A stretch of DNA of 64,000 bases from positions 1-64,000 of the forward strand of contig CAKPJC010000007.1 of NCBI GenBank assembly GCA_934162535.1, in the 5' to 3' direction. The translations under genes and the position numbers were made by a program. This document shows, piece by piece, positions 7,140 to 16,341 of this stretch. Each line of letters starts with the position of its first letter. The first letter of the stretch is position 1. The stretch comes from an uncultured Clostridia bacterium. GTDB taxonomy: Bacteria > Bacillota > Clostridia > TANB77 > CAG-508. Below the pieces are notes generated by a model, which made no database searches, was not told the DNA's origin, and was given only the letters and a program-made list of their open reading frames with translations.

Positions 7140-9746
7140 ATGTCAAATGAAAAAAAAGAAGATGTCAATATTGAAAAAATTTATGGACATCTCTGTAAAA
7201 CTTCAAAAGAGGACTTTATTAAAGAATTCAAAATCAATGAGAAAGGATTATCTAATTCTGATGTTTCAGAAAGAATTAGAACTTGTGGCTACAATGAAGT
7301 AACACAAACCAAATCAAAAAAGTGGTATCATTATTTGCTGAAAAGTCTACTTTCGCCATTTAATAGTATACTAATTGGAATAGCTTTAGTTCTGTTATAT
7401 ACAGATGTATATCTGCCAGAAAATCCTGATTATGCCAATATAATCGTAATAGTTGTATTAGTAGCAATTAGCACATTTCTTGAATTTTTCTCGGAATATA
7501 GATCAAACAAAGCTGCTGATAAATTAAAACAACTAGTTTTAACAACTGCTACGGTTGTAAGAAATGGTAAAAAAGAAAAAGTTCCTTTTAGAGAATTAGT
7601 AATTGGAGATACAGTTATTCTTTCAGCAGGTGACATGATTCCAGCAGATTTAAGAATAATAGAATCTAAGGATTTATATGTTGGTCAATCATCATTAACA
7701 GGCGAGTCTGATGCTATAAAAAAAGTTGTAAATACAGAGTTCAAAGGTGAACTTGATAGTTTATCTGATATTGATACAATTTGTTTTATGGGAACAAATG
7801 TTATAAGTGGTAGTGCTAAAGGTGTTGTTGTTCTAACTTCTGATGATACATATTTTGGTAAAGTTGCAAAAACACTAACAACAGGCAAACCTAAAACTGC
7901 ATTTCAAAAAGGTATAGAAAATATTAGTAAGTTACTTATTAAATGTATGTTAGTTTTAATACCTATTGTTTTTTTACTAACTGTGTCAAAACATGATATT
8001 GTAACATCATTTACATTTGCTGTTGCAATTGCAATTTGTATAACACCACTTCTACTTCCTGTAATATTATCAAGCACATTGTCTAAAGGTGCTTTACGAA
8101 TGTCTAAAAAGAAAACTATTGTAAAAAAACTCGACTCAATTCAAAGTTTTGGAGCTATGAATATCTTATGCACTGATAAAACAGGAACATTAACAGAAGA
8201 TAAGATTGTTCTTGAAAAATATCTTGATATTATGGGAAATGAAAATATAAGAGTTTTAGAACAGGCTTTTCTAAATTCATACTTTCAGACAGGCTTACGT
8301 AGTAATATAGATGAAGCAGTAATAAATCGTGGTATTGAAAATGGAATAGATGAGCTTTCTACTAAATATAAACTTGTAGATGAGATACCATTTGACTTTT
8401 CAAGAAGAAGATTATCTGTTATTGTAAATGATGGAACCCAAACACAATTAATAACAAAAGGAGCTGTTGAAGAAATTTTAAGTATATCTACACAAGTTAG
8501 TTATCAAGGTAAAGTTTCTCCAATAACAAATGAAATAAAAAATAATATAAAAAGTATTGCCAAAGAATTGAATAAACAAGGGCTTCGCGTTATAGCAGTT
8601 TGTCAAAAAAATAATTTAGATAAATCAACTGGTTTTAATGTATCTGATGAAAAAAATATGATTTTAATTGGATTCATCGGATTTCTTGATCCACCAAAAG
8701 AATCTGCAAAATCATCAATTGAAATGTTGTATAAAAATGGCATCAGAGTAGTTGTTTTAACAGGTGATAATGTAGAAGTCACAAAATGTGTATGTGATAA
8801 AGTCGGAATAAAGTCTAAAGATATTATAACTGGTATTCAGTTAGATAGACTACCAGATATAGCTGTTAAGAGAATTGTAAAAAGAAATAATATTTTTGCG
8901 AAGTTGTCTCCTATACAAAAAGCTCGTATAGTAAGATTATTAAAAGATTCTGGAAATGTTGTAGGCTACATGGGAGATGGAATAAATGATAGCCCTTCTC
9001 TTGTAAATTCGGATGTTGGAGTATCTGTTGATACTGCTGTAGATATTGCAAAGGAATCTGCTGATATAATATTACTTGAAAAAGATTTGCATGTTTTACT
9101 TGATGGTGTAAAAGAAGGTAGACACACTTTTGCTAATTTAATGAAATACATCAAATTAGCTGCAAGTTTCAATTTTGGAGAGGTTATGTCTGTAATAATT
9201 GCAAGTATATTACTTCCATTTTTGCCTGAAACACCTATTCAATTGCTTGTAGAAGGCTTATTATATGATTTCGGACAATTGACATTACCTTTAGATAATG
9301 TTGATGAAGAATATTTGAATAAACCTAAAAAGTTTAATATAAAAAGTTTGAAAAACTTTATGCTATTTATGGGACCACTTAGTTCTGCTTTTGACTTAAT
9401 TGTATTTGCACTAGTATGGTTTGTATTTGGAGTTCGTGAAGCTGCAATATTCCAAACAATTTGGTTTACTTATAGTGTCGTATCTAATTTGATGGGTATG
9501 CATGTTATTAGAACTGCTAAAGTACCTTTTAAACAAAGTCATGCATCAAAAGCTGTATATGCTTCTTCAATATTACTAAGCATAGTTGCAATTATTATAC
9601 CTTATACATTTATAGGTCATTCTATAGGTTTAGTAGGACTTGCACCACAATATTTCTTAATAATAATTGGTGTTCCAATTCTTTATTGTTTTGTTGCAGG
9701 TTTTGCTAAAAAGGTTTATATTAAAAAATTTGGAGAATGGATATAA
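7140..9746 (+). CDS. mgtA: Magnesium-translocating P-type ATPase (first of two)
   Basis: The 868-residue protein is full length for the P3B magnesium-importing ATPases (MgtA/MgtB). It has TGES in the actuator domain (about residue 187), the phosphorylated Asp in DKTGTLT (D346) and GDGIND (about 612), with ten expected membrane segments. It should import magnesium at the cell membrane using ATP. I choose ATG 7140, preceded by AGGGGG; a longer frame from 7092 lacks a ribosome site. The 130 bases before it are AT-rich; I see no M-box (magnesium riboswitch) fold. A paralogue lies at 59356-61992 in the same window. Confidence 0.9.
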   Translation: MSNEKKEDVNIEKIYGHLCKTSKEDFIKEFKINEKGLSNSDVSERIRTCGYNEVTQTKSKKWYHYLLKSLLSPFNSILIGIALVLLYTDVYLPENPDYANIIVIVVLVAISTFLEFFSEYRSNKAADKLKQLVLTTATVVRNGKKEKVPFRELVIGDTVILSAGDMIPADLRIIESKDLYVGQSSLTGESDAIKKVVNTEFKGELDSLSDIDTICFMGTNVISGSAKGVVVLTSDDTYFGKVAKTLTTGKPKTAFQKGIENISKLLIKCMLVLIPIVFLLTVSKHDIVTSFTFAVAIAICITPLLLPVILSSTLSKGALRMSKKKTIVKKLDSIQSFGAMNILCTDKTGTLTEDKIVLEKYLDIMGNENIRVLEQAFLNSYFQTGLRSNIDEAVINRGIENGIDELSTKYKLVDEIPFDFSRRRLSVIVNDGTQTQLITKGAVEEILSISTQVSYQGKVSPITNEIKNNIKSIAKELNKQGLRVIAVCQKNNLDKSTGFNVSDEKNMILIGFIGFLDPPKESAKSSIEMLYKNGIRVVVLTGDNVEVTKCVCDKVGIKSKDIITGIQLDRLPDIAVKRIVKRNNIFAKLSPIQKARIVRLLKDSGNVVGYMGDGINDSPSLVNSDVGVSVDTAVDIAKESADIILLEKDLHVLLDGVKEGRHTFANLMKYIKLAASFNFGEVMSVIIASILLPFLPETPIQLLVEGLLYDFGQLTLPLDNVDEEYLNKPKKFNIKSLKNFMLFMGPLSSAFDLIVFALVWFVFGVREAAIFQTIWFTYSVVSNLMGMHVIRTAKVPFKQSHASKAVYASSILLSIVAIIIPYTFIGHSIGLVGLAPQYFLIIIGVPILYCFVAGFAKKVYIKKFGEWI

Positions 9747-9760
9747 AAAAAATTACAAAA

Positions 9761-9796
9761 AAGAGATTTGAGTTAAAATTTTATTTCAAATCTCTT
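9761..9796. terminator. Bidirectional terminator between mgtA and dnaE
   Basis: AAGAGATTTGA and TCAAATCTCTT form an 11-base-pair stem between two converging genes, with A-rich and T-rich flanks that serve each direction. Confidence 0.8.
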
Positions 9797-9806
9797 CCTT
9801 TAATAT

Positions 9807-12800
9807 TTATATCTTACAGTTTTCTTTTCCAATAATATTTTCAAAGACTTTTAGTATTTCCTCAGTTAAATATATTGCACCACATGGTTTTAGTTCTTCT
9901 CCTATTTTTATTACAACCCCTATATTGTTTTGCTCTCCACCAAAGAATTTTATTGCACCTCTTAATCTGGATTTTTGTTCCTCATTTATATTGGTAATAT
10001 CTAAGGTTAGTAATTTCTTTTTGTTTTCTTCAAAATTTTTTATGTCTCTTGCAACAATTTTGGTTTCTTCATCTTCTCGTATGCTTAATCTTCCATCAAT
10101 AGCGACAATATTTTCTTCTATCAATATATCTTGTGATTTTAAGTATGTTGGTTCAAATACAATAATTTCTGCTGTTCCATATAAGTCTTCTAGTGTTACA
10201 AATGCCATTATTTTATTATTTTTTGTATATTTCTTTTTCACAGATGTTATTATTCCTGCTATTTTCACATCTTGCCCATCAGTAAATTTTTCGCTTTCTT
10301 TTACACTAATGTCCATAACATTTTCACCAATTTCCGAAACTGAGTTTATTTCATCAATTTCATGCATTTGAAGTGAATTTATAGTTGTCGTAGCAATTAT
10401 TTGATCTCTTATTTTTTCAAGTGGATGTCCTGAAACATATATTCCAAGCATTTCTTTTTCCATTGATAATAATTCTTTTTCACTTAATTCTGGTCTTTCT
10501 ATGAAATTATATTTTATTTCATTTAGGTTATTTTCTTCTTCTGCCGAACTCCCTAAATCAAACATTGAAACTTGTCCATTCATTCCTTTTTTATTATAGC
10601 TTTGTATCGTGTCTATGATTATTTCAAATGAACTTAATAGTGTTGCTCTTGTTTCTGGGAATTCTGCAAATGTTCCAGCTTTTACTAAACTTTCAACACA
10701 TTTTTTGTTTACCGCTTCTCCAGCCATTCTTTCACAAAAGTCTGTAAAACTCGTAAATTTCCCATTTTGCTCTCTTTCTTTTATTATATTTTCTACAGGC
10801 TGTATTCCAACATTTTTTATACTTCCCAGTCCAAAACGTATTTTTCCATTTTCTACTGTAAATTTTGTACTACTCATATTTATATCTGGTTTTAAAATTT
10901 CTATTCCAAGTTTTTTACACTCATCAATATATGCAGGTACTTTATCAAGGTTTCCTAAAAAGCTATTAAGCATTGATGCCATGAATTCTGCTGGATAATA
11001 TGCTTTTAGATATGCTGTTCTATATGCCACAACTGCATAACATGCAGCATGTGATTTATTAAATGCATATTTTGCAAATTCTGCCATTTCATCAAATATT
11101 TTATTTGCTGACTCTGCATCTATTCCATTTCGTACACAACCTGGTACTATCACATTTCCATTTTCGTCTACTTGTCCATTTATAAATACTTCTCTTTCTT
11201 TTGCCATTACATCAAGTTTCTTTTTTCCCATCGCTCTACGCACTAAATCTGCTCTACCAAGTGAGTATCCTGCTAAATCTCTTACTATTTGCATTACTTG
11301 CTCTTGATATACCATACATCCATATGTTACATTTAGGATTGGTTCAAGACTTGGATGTGTATATTCATTATGTCCTGGGTTTTGCTTTCCTCTAATATAT
11401 CTTGGTATTTGATCCATTGGGCCAGGTCTATATAATGAAACTCCAGCTATTATATCTTCTAAACAGTCTGGCTTTAGTTCTTTCATGAAGTTTGTCATTC
11501 CTTGTGATTCAAATTGGAATATCCCACATGATTTTCCTTGTTGCCATAATTTATATACTTTAGGGTCTGCCATTTCTTTGTCAAATTCTACATCTATTCC
11601 TCTTCCTTGTTTTACTAGGTTTATTGTATCTTGTATTACTGTTAATGTCCTTAATCCTAAAAAGTCCATTTTTAGAAGTCCAAGTTCTTCAAGTGTTGTC
11701 ATTATATATTGTGTTGATATTTGATTATCTCTAACATATAGTGGAACATATGAGTCAACTGGTTCTTTTGTTATTACTACACCACATGCATGTGTTGATG
11801 CCTGTCTTGGCATTCCTTCAAGTCCCTTGGCGATTTCTAATAGTTTATGTATTTCTTCATTTTTTTCATATAGGTCTTTTAGTTCTTTGTTTTGTTCTAA
11901 GGCTTTTTTTATTGTTATGTGTAATTCATTTGGTATCATTTTAGCAAGTTTGTCTGCCTCTGCATATGGAAAGTCTAATACTCTTGCAACATCTCTTATT
12001 ACCATTCTTGCCGACATTGTTCCAAATGTAATTATTTGTGATACATGTTCATGTCCATATTTTCTTGATACATAGTCTATTACATCTTGTCTATGTTCAT
12101 AACAAAAGTCAACATCAAAGTCTGGCATGCTTATTCTTTCTGGATTTAAAAATCTCTCAAATAGTAATCCATATTTCATTGGGTCTATGTCTGTAATTTC
12201 TATTGCATATGCTAATATTGAACCTGCCCCAGAGCCCCTCCCTGGTCCTACTGGTATATTGTTACTTTTGGCATAATGTATAAAATCCCATACTATTAAA
12301 TAATAGTCTACATATCCCATTTTTTTTATTATTCCTAATTCATATTCGGCTCTTTTTATTATTTCTTCTGATGGGTTTTCTCCATATCTCTTTTTTATTC
12401 CATCATCACATAATTTTTTTAAGAAATCATAATGTGTTTCAAATTCAGGTGGTACATCATAATTAGGTAATATTGTATGTCCAAATTCAAAATTCACATT
12501 ACATTTGTCTGCAATTTTTACAGTATTTTCTATTGCATCAGGAAATGCTGAAAAATATTCACTCATTTCTTCTGGTGATTTTACATATAATTCATCTGTT
12601 TCAAATTTCATTCTGTCTTCATCACTCATTCTTTTTCCAGTTTGAATACATAATAGTATTTCATGATTATATGCATCTTCTTTTTTTAGATAATGAGCAT
12701 CATTTGTTGCAACTAGTGGTATATCTAGCTTTCTTGCAAGTTGTACTAATTTTTGATTTATTAGAACTTGCTCTTTTATTCCATTATTTTGAATTTCTAT

Positions 12801-13313
12801 GTAATAGTCTTCTCCAAATATTTCTTTATACCATAGTGCAATTTCTTCTGCCTTTTCTTCTTGTCCATTTATTAATGCTTGGCTTACAGCTCCTGCTAAA
12901 CAACCACTTAAACAAACTATTCCTTCATGGTATTTTTCTATGACTTCTGCATCTATTCTTGGCTTATAGTAATACCCTTCTGTAAATCCTATTGATACTA
13001 ATTTACATAAGTTTTTGTATCCCTGTGTGTCTTTTGCAAGCAGTATTAGATGATTATATTTGTTATCTATATTTGGTTCTTTATTAAATCTTGATCTTTG
13101 CGCTACATATACTTCACATCCTATAATTGGCTTTATTCCTTCTTTTTTACACGCTTTATAAAAGTCAATAGCTCCATACATTACTCCATGGTCTGTTATT
13201 GCCATCGCTTTCATTCCTAGCTCTTTTGCTCTTACAGGTAAGTCTTTTATTCTGTTTGCACCATCTAGTAAACTAAATTCACTATGTATGTGTAAATGTA
13301 CAAATTCTGACAT
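9807..13313 (-). CDS. dnaE: DNA polymerase III alpha subunit
   Basis: At 1168 residues this is a complete DnaE-type replicative polymerase. The N-terminal PHP domain begins HLHIHSEFSLLDGA, and the polymerase active-site acidic motif PDFDVDF sits at 397-403. An OB-fold region lies near 990-1090 and a tail for clamp binding follows. Many Clostridia carry DnaE next to PolC; DnaE then helps lagging-strand initiation. AAGGAG precedes ATG at 13313. An extended -10-like TGTGATAAAAT lies about 50 bases upstream, between the end of the 6S RNA gene and the start, so it may have its own promoter as well as read-through. Confidence 0.97.
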   Translation of the reverse strand: MSEFVHLHIHSEFSLLDGANRIKDLPVRAKELGMKAMAITDHGVMYGAIDFYKACKKEGIKPIIGCEVYVAQRSRFNKEPNIDNKYNHLILLAKDTQGYKNLCKLVSIGFTEGYYYKPRIDAEVIEKYHEGIVCLSGCLAGAVSQALINGQEEKAEEIALWYKEIFGEDYYIEIQNNGIKEQVLINQKLVQLARKLDIPLVATNDAHYLKKEDAYNHEILLCIQTGKRMSDEDRMKFETDELYVKSPEEMSEYFSAFPDAIENTVKIADKCNVNFEFGHTILPNYDVPPEFETHYDFLKKLCDDGIKKRYGENPSEEIIKRAEYELGIIKKMGYVDYYLIVWDFIHYAKSNNIPVGPGRGSGAGSILAYAIEITDIDPMKYGLLFERFLNPERISMPDFDVDFCYEHRQDVIDYVSRKYGHEHVSQIITFGTMSARMVIRDVARVLDFPYAEADKLAKMIPNELHITIKKALEQNKELKDLYEKNEEIHKLLEIAKGLEGMPRQASTHACGVVITKEPVDSYVPLYVRDNQISTQYIMTTLEELGLLKMDFLGLRTLTVIQDTINLVKQGRGIDVEFDKEMADPKVYKLWQQGKSCGIFQFESQGMTNFMKELKPDCLEDIIAGVSLYRPGPMDQIPRYIRGKQNPGHNEYTHPSLEPILNVTYGCMVYQEQVMQIVRDLAGYSLGRADLVRRAMGKKKLDVMAKEREVFINGQVDENGNVIVPGCVRNGIDAESANKIFDEMAEFAKYAFNKSHAACYAVVAYRTAYLKAYYPAEFMASMLNSFLGNLDKVPAYIDECKKLGIEILKPDINMSSTKFTVENGKIRFGLGSIKNVGIQPVENIIKEREQNGKFTSFTDFCERMAGEAVNKKCVESLVKAGTFAEFPETRATLLSSFEIIIDTIQSYNKKGMNGQVSMFDLGSSAEEENNLNEIKYNFIERPELSEKELLSMEKEMLGIYVSGHPLEKIRDQIIATTTINSLQMHEIDEINSVSEIGENVMDISVKESEKFTDGQDVKIAGIITSVKKKYTKNNKIMAFVTLEDLYGTAEIIVFEPTYLKSQDILIEENIVAIDGRLSIREDEETKIVARDIKNFEENKKKLLTLDITNINEEQKSRLRGAIKFFGGEQNNIGVVIKIGEELKPCGAIYLTEEILKVFENIIGKENCKI

Positions 13314-13403
13314 TATTTTTCTCCTTTTTTTCTTTTGAAGCTATTTTATCACATTTTTTTTGTTTTTAAAAGGTATTTGTTTATATTATTACAAACAAAA
13401 AAA

Positions 13404-13600
13404 ACACCCCGCCTTAGCCGTAAGATGCCTGAATTTTTAAGGACCTGTCTTCGACAGGTGGGTGCCTACTTGAATACTCATGGGCTTCTTACTACTCGAA
13501 AGTGTAAGCTTGCACGCCATACCCAAAGAATTTGGCCCCTCTTTAAACTTGTAGGTTCTAAAAATTCTGTACTATACGCACTACGCAGGATATTTTTCTC
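13404..13600 (-). ncRNA. ssrS: 6S RNA (regulator of RNA polymerase)
   Basis: The minus-strand transcript has the closing stem ATCCTGC (13585-13591) with GCGGGGT near 13405, a central region with ACCTACAAG, CAAGTAGGCACCCACCTG and AGGTCCTTAAAAATTCAGGC, and ends in a T run, all typical of Gram-positive 6S RNA. 6S RNA mimics an open promoter and sequesters sigma-A RNA polymerase in slow growth. A good promoter lies upstream (13623-13651). The exact 5' end is uncertain by about 15 bases. Rest of 13314-13725 is AT-rich spacer. Confidence 0.85.
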
Positions 13601-13622
13601 AGTTACTTAACTTATTATAAAT

Positions 13623-13651
13623 ATAATAGCACACCTATTTTTTATTTGCAA
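13623..13651 (-). promoter_or_regulatory. sigma-A promoter of the 6S RNA gene
   Basis: TTGCAA (13646-13651) and TATTAT (13623-13628) on the minus strand are 17 bases apart, placing transcription start near 13615, just ahead of the 6S closing stem. Confidence 0.6.
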
Positions 13652-13725
13652 CTATTTTTTTGTTCAAATTATTTCAATTTTATATAGTAATACTATTTTA
13701 TCTCACTATTTTAAATTAATTCTCT

Positions 13726-14334
13726 TTATTTTAGTTCTTTTAATAATTTGACAAATGCCTTCTCTCTGTGATTATGTGCTTTTTCATATTCTTCTGCTGG
13801 AAGCTCTGACATTGGCACATCATAACCATTAGGAATAAATATTGGAGAATATGTTAGTCCTCCAAGTTTTTTTGCTTTTTCTGCAACCGTTCCTTGGCAT
13901 TCTCCTTTTGATACAATCTTTTTTCCATCTTTTAATATGCTTGTTAATACACATACAAATTTTGCTTTTCTTTCAGTGTCTCCTGTTTTTTTTATATTTG
14001 TTAATAACTTTTCTATACATTTTTCTTGTGTTCCATGTTCTCCTGCATATCTAGCAGAATATATACCTGGTTCTCCATTTAAACAGTCTACACATAGTCC
14101 TGCATCATCTGTTGTTATTATATCATATTCTATTTTATTTTTATCGCAAAAATCCTTTACTGCTTTTGCTTTTATTTCTGAGTTTTCTTCAAATGTTTTT
14201 CCATCTTCTTTTATTTCACCATTAAATCCAATGTCTTTTAATGATATTACATCTATATCTTGTTTATGTTCATGTATTATTGCTTTTAAGTCTTTTACCT
14301 TATTTGCATTTCCTGTACCATATATCATTTTCAT
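13726..14334 (-). CDS. rdgB: XTP/dITP pyrophosphatase (non-canonical purine NTP cleanup)
   Basis: This 202-residue protein belongs to the HAM1/RdgB family: TGNANK at residues 7-12 binds the nucleotide, TTDDAGLCVD carries the catalytic Asp, and GEPGIYSARYAG is the family signature. It hydrolyses XTP, dITP and ITP to monophosphates to keep damaged purines out of DNA and RNA. AAGGAATG precedes ATG. It is the last gene of a minus-strand operon with yqeY and the DUF6873-like gene. Confidence 0.93.
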   Translation of the reverse strand: MKMIYGTGNANKVKDLKAIIHEHKQDIDVISLKDIGFNGEIKEDGKTFEENSEIKAKAVKDFCDKNKIEYDIITTDDAGLCVDCLNGEPGIYSARYAGEHGTQEKCIEKLLTNIKKTGDTERKAKFVCVLTSILKDGKKIVSKGECQGTVAEKAKKLGGLTYSPIFIPNGYDVPMSELPAEEYEKAHNHREKAFVKLLKELK

Positions 14335-14382
14335 TTTTATATTTCATTCCTTCCATATTAGCAATTCTACTTAGGAAATTTT

Positions 14383-14826
14383 TTATAGTCCCATTATTTC
14401 TTTTGCTACTTCATTTATTGTTTTTCCTTCTGCTGATGCTCCCATTTTTGCTTTTGCTTCTTTCATAATTGCTCCCATGTCTTTCATTGTTGTTGCTCCT
14501 ATTCCGTCGATTATTTTTTGTACTTCTATTTTTATTTCTTCTCTTGTTAGTTGTTTTGGTAAATATTCTTGTAATACTTCTATTTCTCTGTTTGTTTGGT
14601 TTATTAAATCTTCTCTTCCTGCTTTTTCAAAGTCTTTTAGTGCATCCTTTTTTATTTTCACTTCTTTTGCTATTATTTCTAATATTTTTTCATCTTCTAC
14701 TTGTATTCCTGTATCTTTTTCAATTTGTAATATTCCTGCTCTTACCATTTGAACAGTATTTTTTCTTATCTCATCTTTGTTTTTCATAGACTCTTTTAAG
14801 TCTTCCATTAATTTTTGTTTTAACAT
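14383..14826 (-). CDS. yqeY: GatB/YqeY-domain protein
   Basis: A 147-residue stand-alone YqeY domain, similar to the C-terminal tRNA-binding part of GatB amidotransferase subunits. All family features are present: the N-terminal ML-KQKLMEDLKESMKNKD helix, EVLQEYLPKQLT, and MGAIMKEAKAKMG. Its role may be tRNA-linked, but it is not established. I start it at ATG 14826 because AGGAGGG lies just upstream; the open frame to 14880 has no ribosome site and would overlap the preceding gene's end. Confidence 0.9.
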   Translation of the reverse strand: MLKQKLMEDLKESMKNKDEIRKNTVQMVRAGILQIEKDTGIQVEDEKILEIIAKEVKIKKDALKDFEKAGREDLINQTNREIEVLQEYLPKQLTREEIKIEVQKIIDGIGATTMKDMGAIMKEAKAKMGASAEGKTINEVAKEIMGL

Positions 14827-14876
14827 TTTTATCCCTCCTAATATATGTGTTATGTTATCACATTCTACTTCTGATT

Positions 14877-15584
14877 TCAAGTATCAATTTCTAAGATTCC
14901 ACCATAGTCAATTACATCTTGTCCTTTAAATTCTATTATTTCTACATTTCTTTTTTTTATAAAGTTTCTTATTTGTTCATTTTTATCTATTTTGCTTAGG
15001 TCTCCAAATATTATAATTTTGTTTCCTATTTTTGATATTGCTCCTCCAATAAATCCATTTCTAGAACTGTATCTACCATCTTTTAACAGCTTTATGTCTA
15101 GTTGCTCTTTTATATATAGTACATCTATTCCATGTGCTATTAATATTTTGTATAATCCTTTGTCTGTTACTATTGCCGATTTTTCATCAATTACTGCTAT
15201 TGAACAGTTTGTATATCCTTGTGTTGTGTTTATTATTTCATATCCTTGTTTTTCTAATTCACTTTTTATTTTTGAGTCTGTGTATTTAAAGTTGTGTATT
15301 GCTTTTTTCCCTATTATGCATATATTGTATTTTATGTCTTTTGGATATTTTTCTTCAATTAATTCTGCCCCATATTCAAGTTCAATTTTTTGAGGTATGT
15401 CATATGTTCGGCTTGGTTCTATTATAACTTTATTTCCGATTTTACATGCAAATATGTCTACATGTGATGATATTTCTTCATATACTTTTGGATTCTTTTT
15501 TATTTCTATTAAATTATATCCTAGTTCTTTTATTTTGTCTTTTTCGATTTGCCTCATTCTTGTATCTATTAATATGTTTTTCAT
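14877..15584 (-). CDS. DUF6873-like protein of the guanidino-modifying-enzyme (GME) fold
   Basis: The 235-residue protein resembles clostridial proteins named DUF6873 family GME fold: a beta/alpha propeller-like repeat with motifs CSIAVIDEKSAIVTDKG, GFIGGAISKIG and a final DYGGILEI. True GME enzymes such as arginine deiminase use a Cys near the C-terminus; here the tail is D-Y-G-G-I without Cys, so catalysis of that kind is doubtful. It is first in the operon before yqeY and rdgB, with a promoter at 15609-15638. Function unknown. Confidence 0.65.
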   Translation of the reverse strand: MKNILIDTRMRQIEKDKIKELGYNLIEIKKNPKVYEEISSHVDIFACKIGNKVIIEPSRTYDIPQKIELEYGAELIEEKYPKDIKYNICIIGKKAIHNFKYTDSKIKSELEKQGYEIINTTQGYTNCSIAVIDEKSAIVTDKGLYKILIAHGIDVLYIKEQLDIKLLKDGRYSSRNGFIGGAISKIGNKIIIFGDLSKIDKNEQIRNFIKKRNVEIIEFKGQDVIDYGGILEIDT

Positions 15585-15608
15585 TTTTCATTCCTTCTTA
15601 CTACTAGA

Positions 15609-15638
15609 ATTATAGCATTTCTTTTATATCTGTGTCAA
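15609..15638 (-). promoter_or_regulatory. sigma-A promoter for the DUF6873-yqeY-rdgB operon
   Basis: TTGACA (15633-15638) and TATAAT (15609-15614) on the minus strand with an 18-base spacer; both hexamers match consensus fully. Confidence 0.7.
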
Positions 15639-15671
15639 TCTGAATTTTTTTGTTCAAAACCCTTGTTTTTT

Positions 15672-15700
15672 TTGATATTTTGTGTTAAACTAGATATTAG
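15672..15700 (+). promoter_or_regulatory. Probable sigma-A promoter of rpmB
   Basis: TTGATA (15672-15677) and TATTAG (15695-15700) with a 17-base spacer, divergent from the promoter at 15609-15638. Confidence 0.45.
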
Positions 15701-15737
15701 TCAAATTTATTAATTAAATTAGGAGGTGCATTTAATT

Positions 15738-15935
15738 ATGGCAAAATGCGAAGTATGTGAAAAAATAGCTATTCATGGAAATAAATTGAGTATAACTCGT
15801 TCTCATATAAGTAAAAGAGCTCCAAGAACATGGAAACCAAACTTAAGAACTGTAAAAGCAGATGTAGATGGAGAAATAAAAAGAATCCATGTATGTGCAA
15901 AATGTTTAAAAAATGGAAAAATAAAAAGAGCATAA
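15738..15935 (+). CDS. rpmB: 50S ribosomal protein L28
   Basis: A 65-residue L28, starting MAKCEVCEKIAIHGNKLS and carrying the two CxxC pairs (CEVC and CAKC) of the zinc-binding form. It is a component of the large ribosomal subunit. AGGAGGTG precedes ATG 15738; an upstream in-frame ATG at 15726 overlaps the ribosome site and is not used. A terminator follows at once, so it is a single-gene unit. Confidence 0.97.
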   Translation: MAKCEVCEKIAIHGNKLSITRSHISKRAPRTWKPNLRTVKADVDGEIKRIHVCAKCLKNGKIKRA

Positions 15936-15940
15936 AACAA

Positions 15941-15968
15941 AAAGCGACATCGTCGCTTTGTTTTTTTT
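15941..15968 (+). terminator. Terminator of rpmB
   Basis: AAAGCGAC and GTCGCTTT form an 8-base-pair stem with a 3-base loop, followed by G and eight T. Confidence 0.92.
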
Positions 15969-15978
15969 GCCTTTTTTA

Positions 15979-16009
15979 TATAATAGGAAAGTTATACTTT
16001 CCTATTATA
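15979..16009. repeat. Near-perfect palindrome, copy 1 of a TAGGAAAGT hairpin family
   Basis: TATAATAGGAAAGT, loop TAT, ACTTTCCTATTATA: a perfect 14-base-pair stem. A sister element with the same core lies at 20912-20946. It sits between the rpmB terminator and the converging RNHCP gene and could be a second, bidirectional terminator or a short mobile palindromic repeat. Confidence 0.7.
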
Positions 16010-16026
16010 CAATTTGTTCCTTGTTC

Positions 16027-16341
16027 TTAGTGTTTTGCACTTAGTTTTATTATTTCATCCATATTGTCATCTTCTGCAATCTTGTTTTTTCTTATTGCAC
16101 CACATTTCTTGCATTTAAACACTATTACATATCCTTTTTTCGCACTTGTTTCTATTCCAATTGGCTCTAACATTCCATGACATGTTTCTGCTCTATCTCC
16201 TGGGTTTATATCTAAATGTTTTGAATGTAAACAATATGGACAATGATTTCTACATGTATACCCTAGTTTTGGTACCTTTTTGCCACAATTTTCACATATA
16301 AATTCTTCATCTATTTTGGTAAATTTACTACTTTCTAGCAT
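16027..16341 (-). CDS. RNHCP-domain zinc protein
   Basis: The 104-residue protein has the RNHCP motif (TCRNHCPYC) between two CxxC pairs, one at C16/C19 and one in FKCKKCG, so it most likely binds zinc. The family's function is unknown; nucleic acid binding is a reasonable guess. Its ATG overlaps the stop of the upstream kinase gene as TAATG, a typical sign of translational coupling. Confidence 0.85.
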   Translation of the reverse strand: MLESSKFTKIDEEFICENCGKKVPKLGYTCRNHCPYCLHSKHLDINPGDRAETCHGMLEPIGIETSAKKGYVIVFKCKKCGAIRKNKIAEDDNMDEIIKLSAKH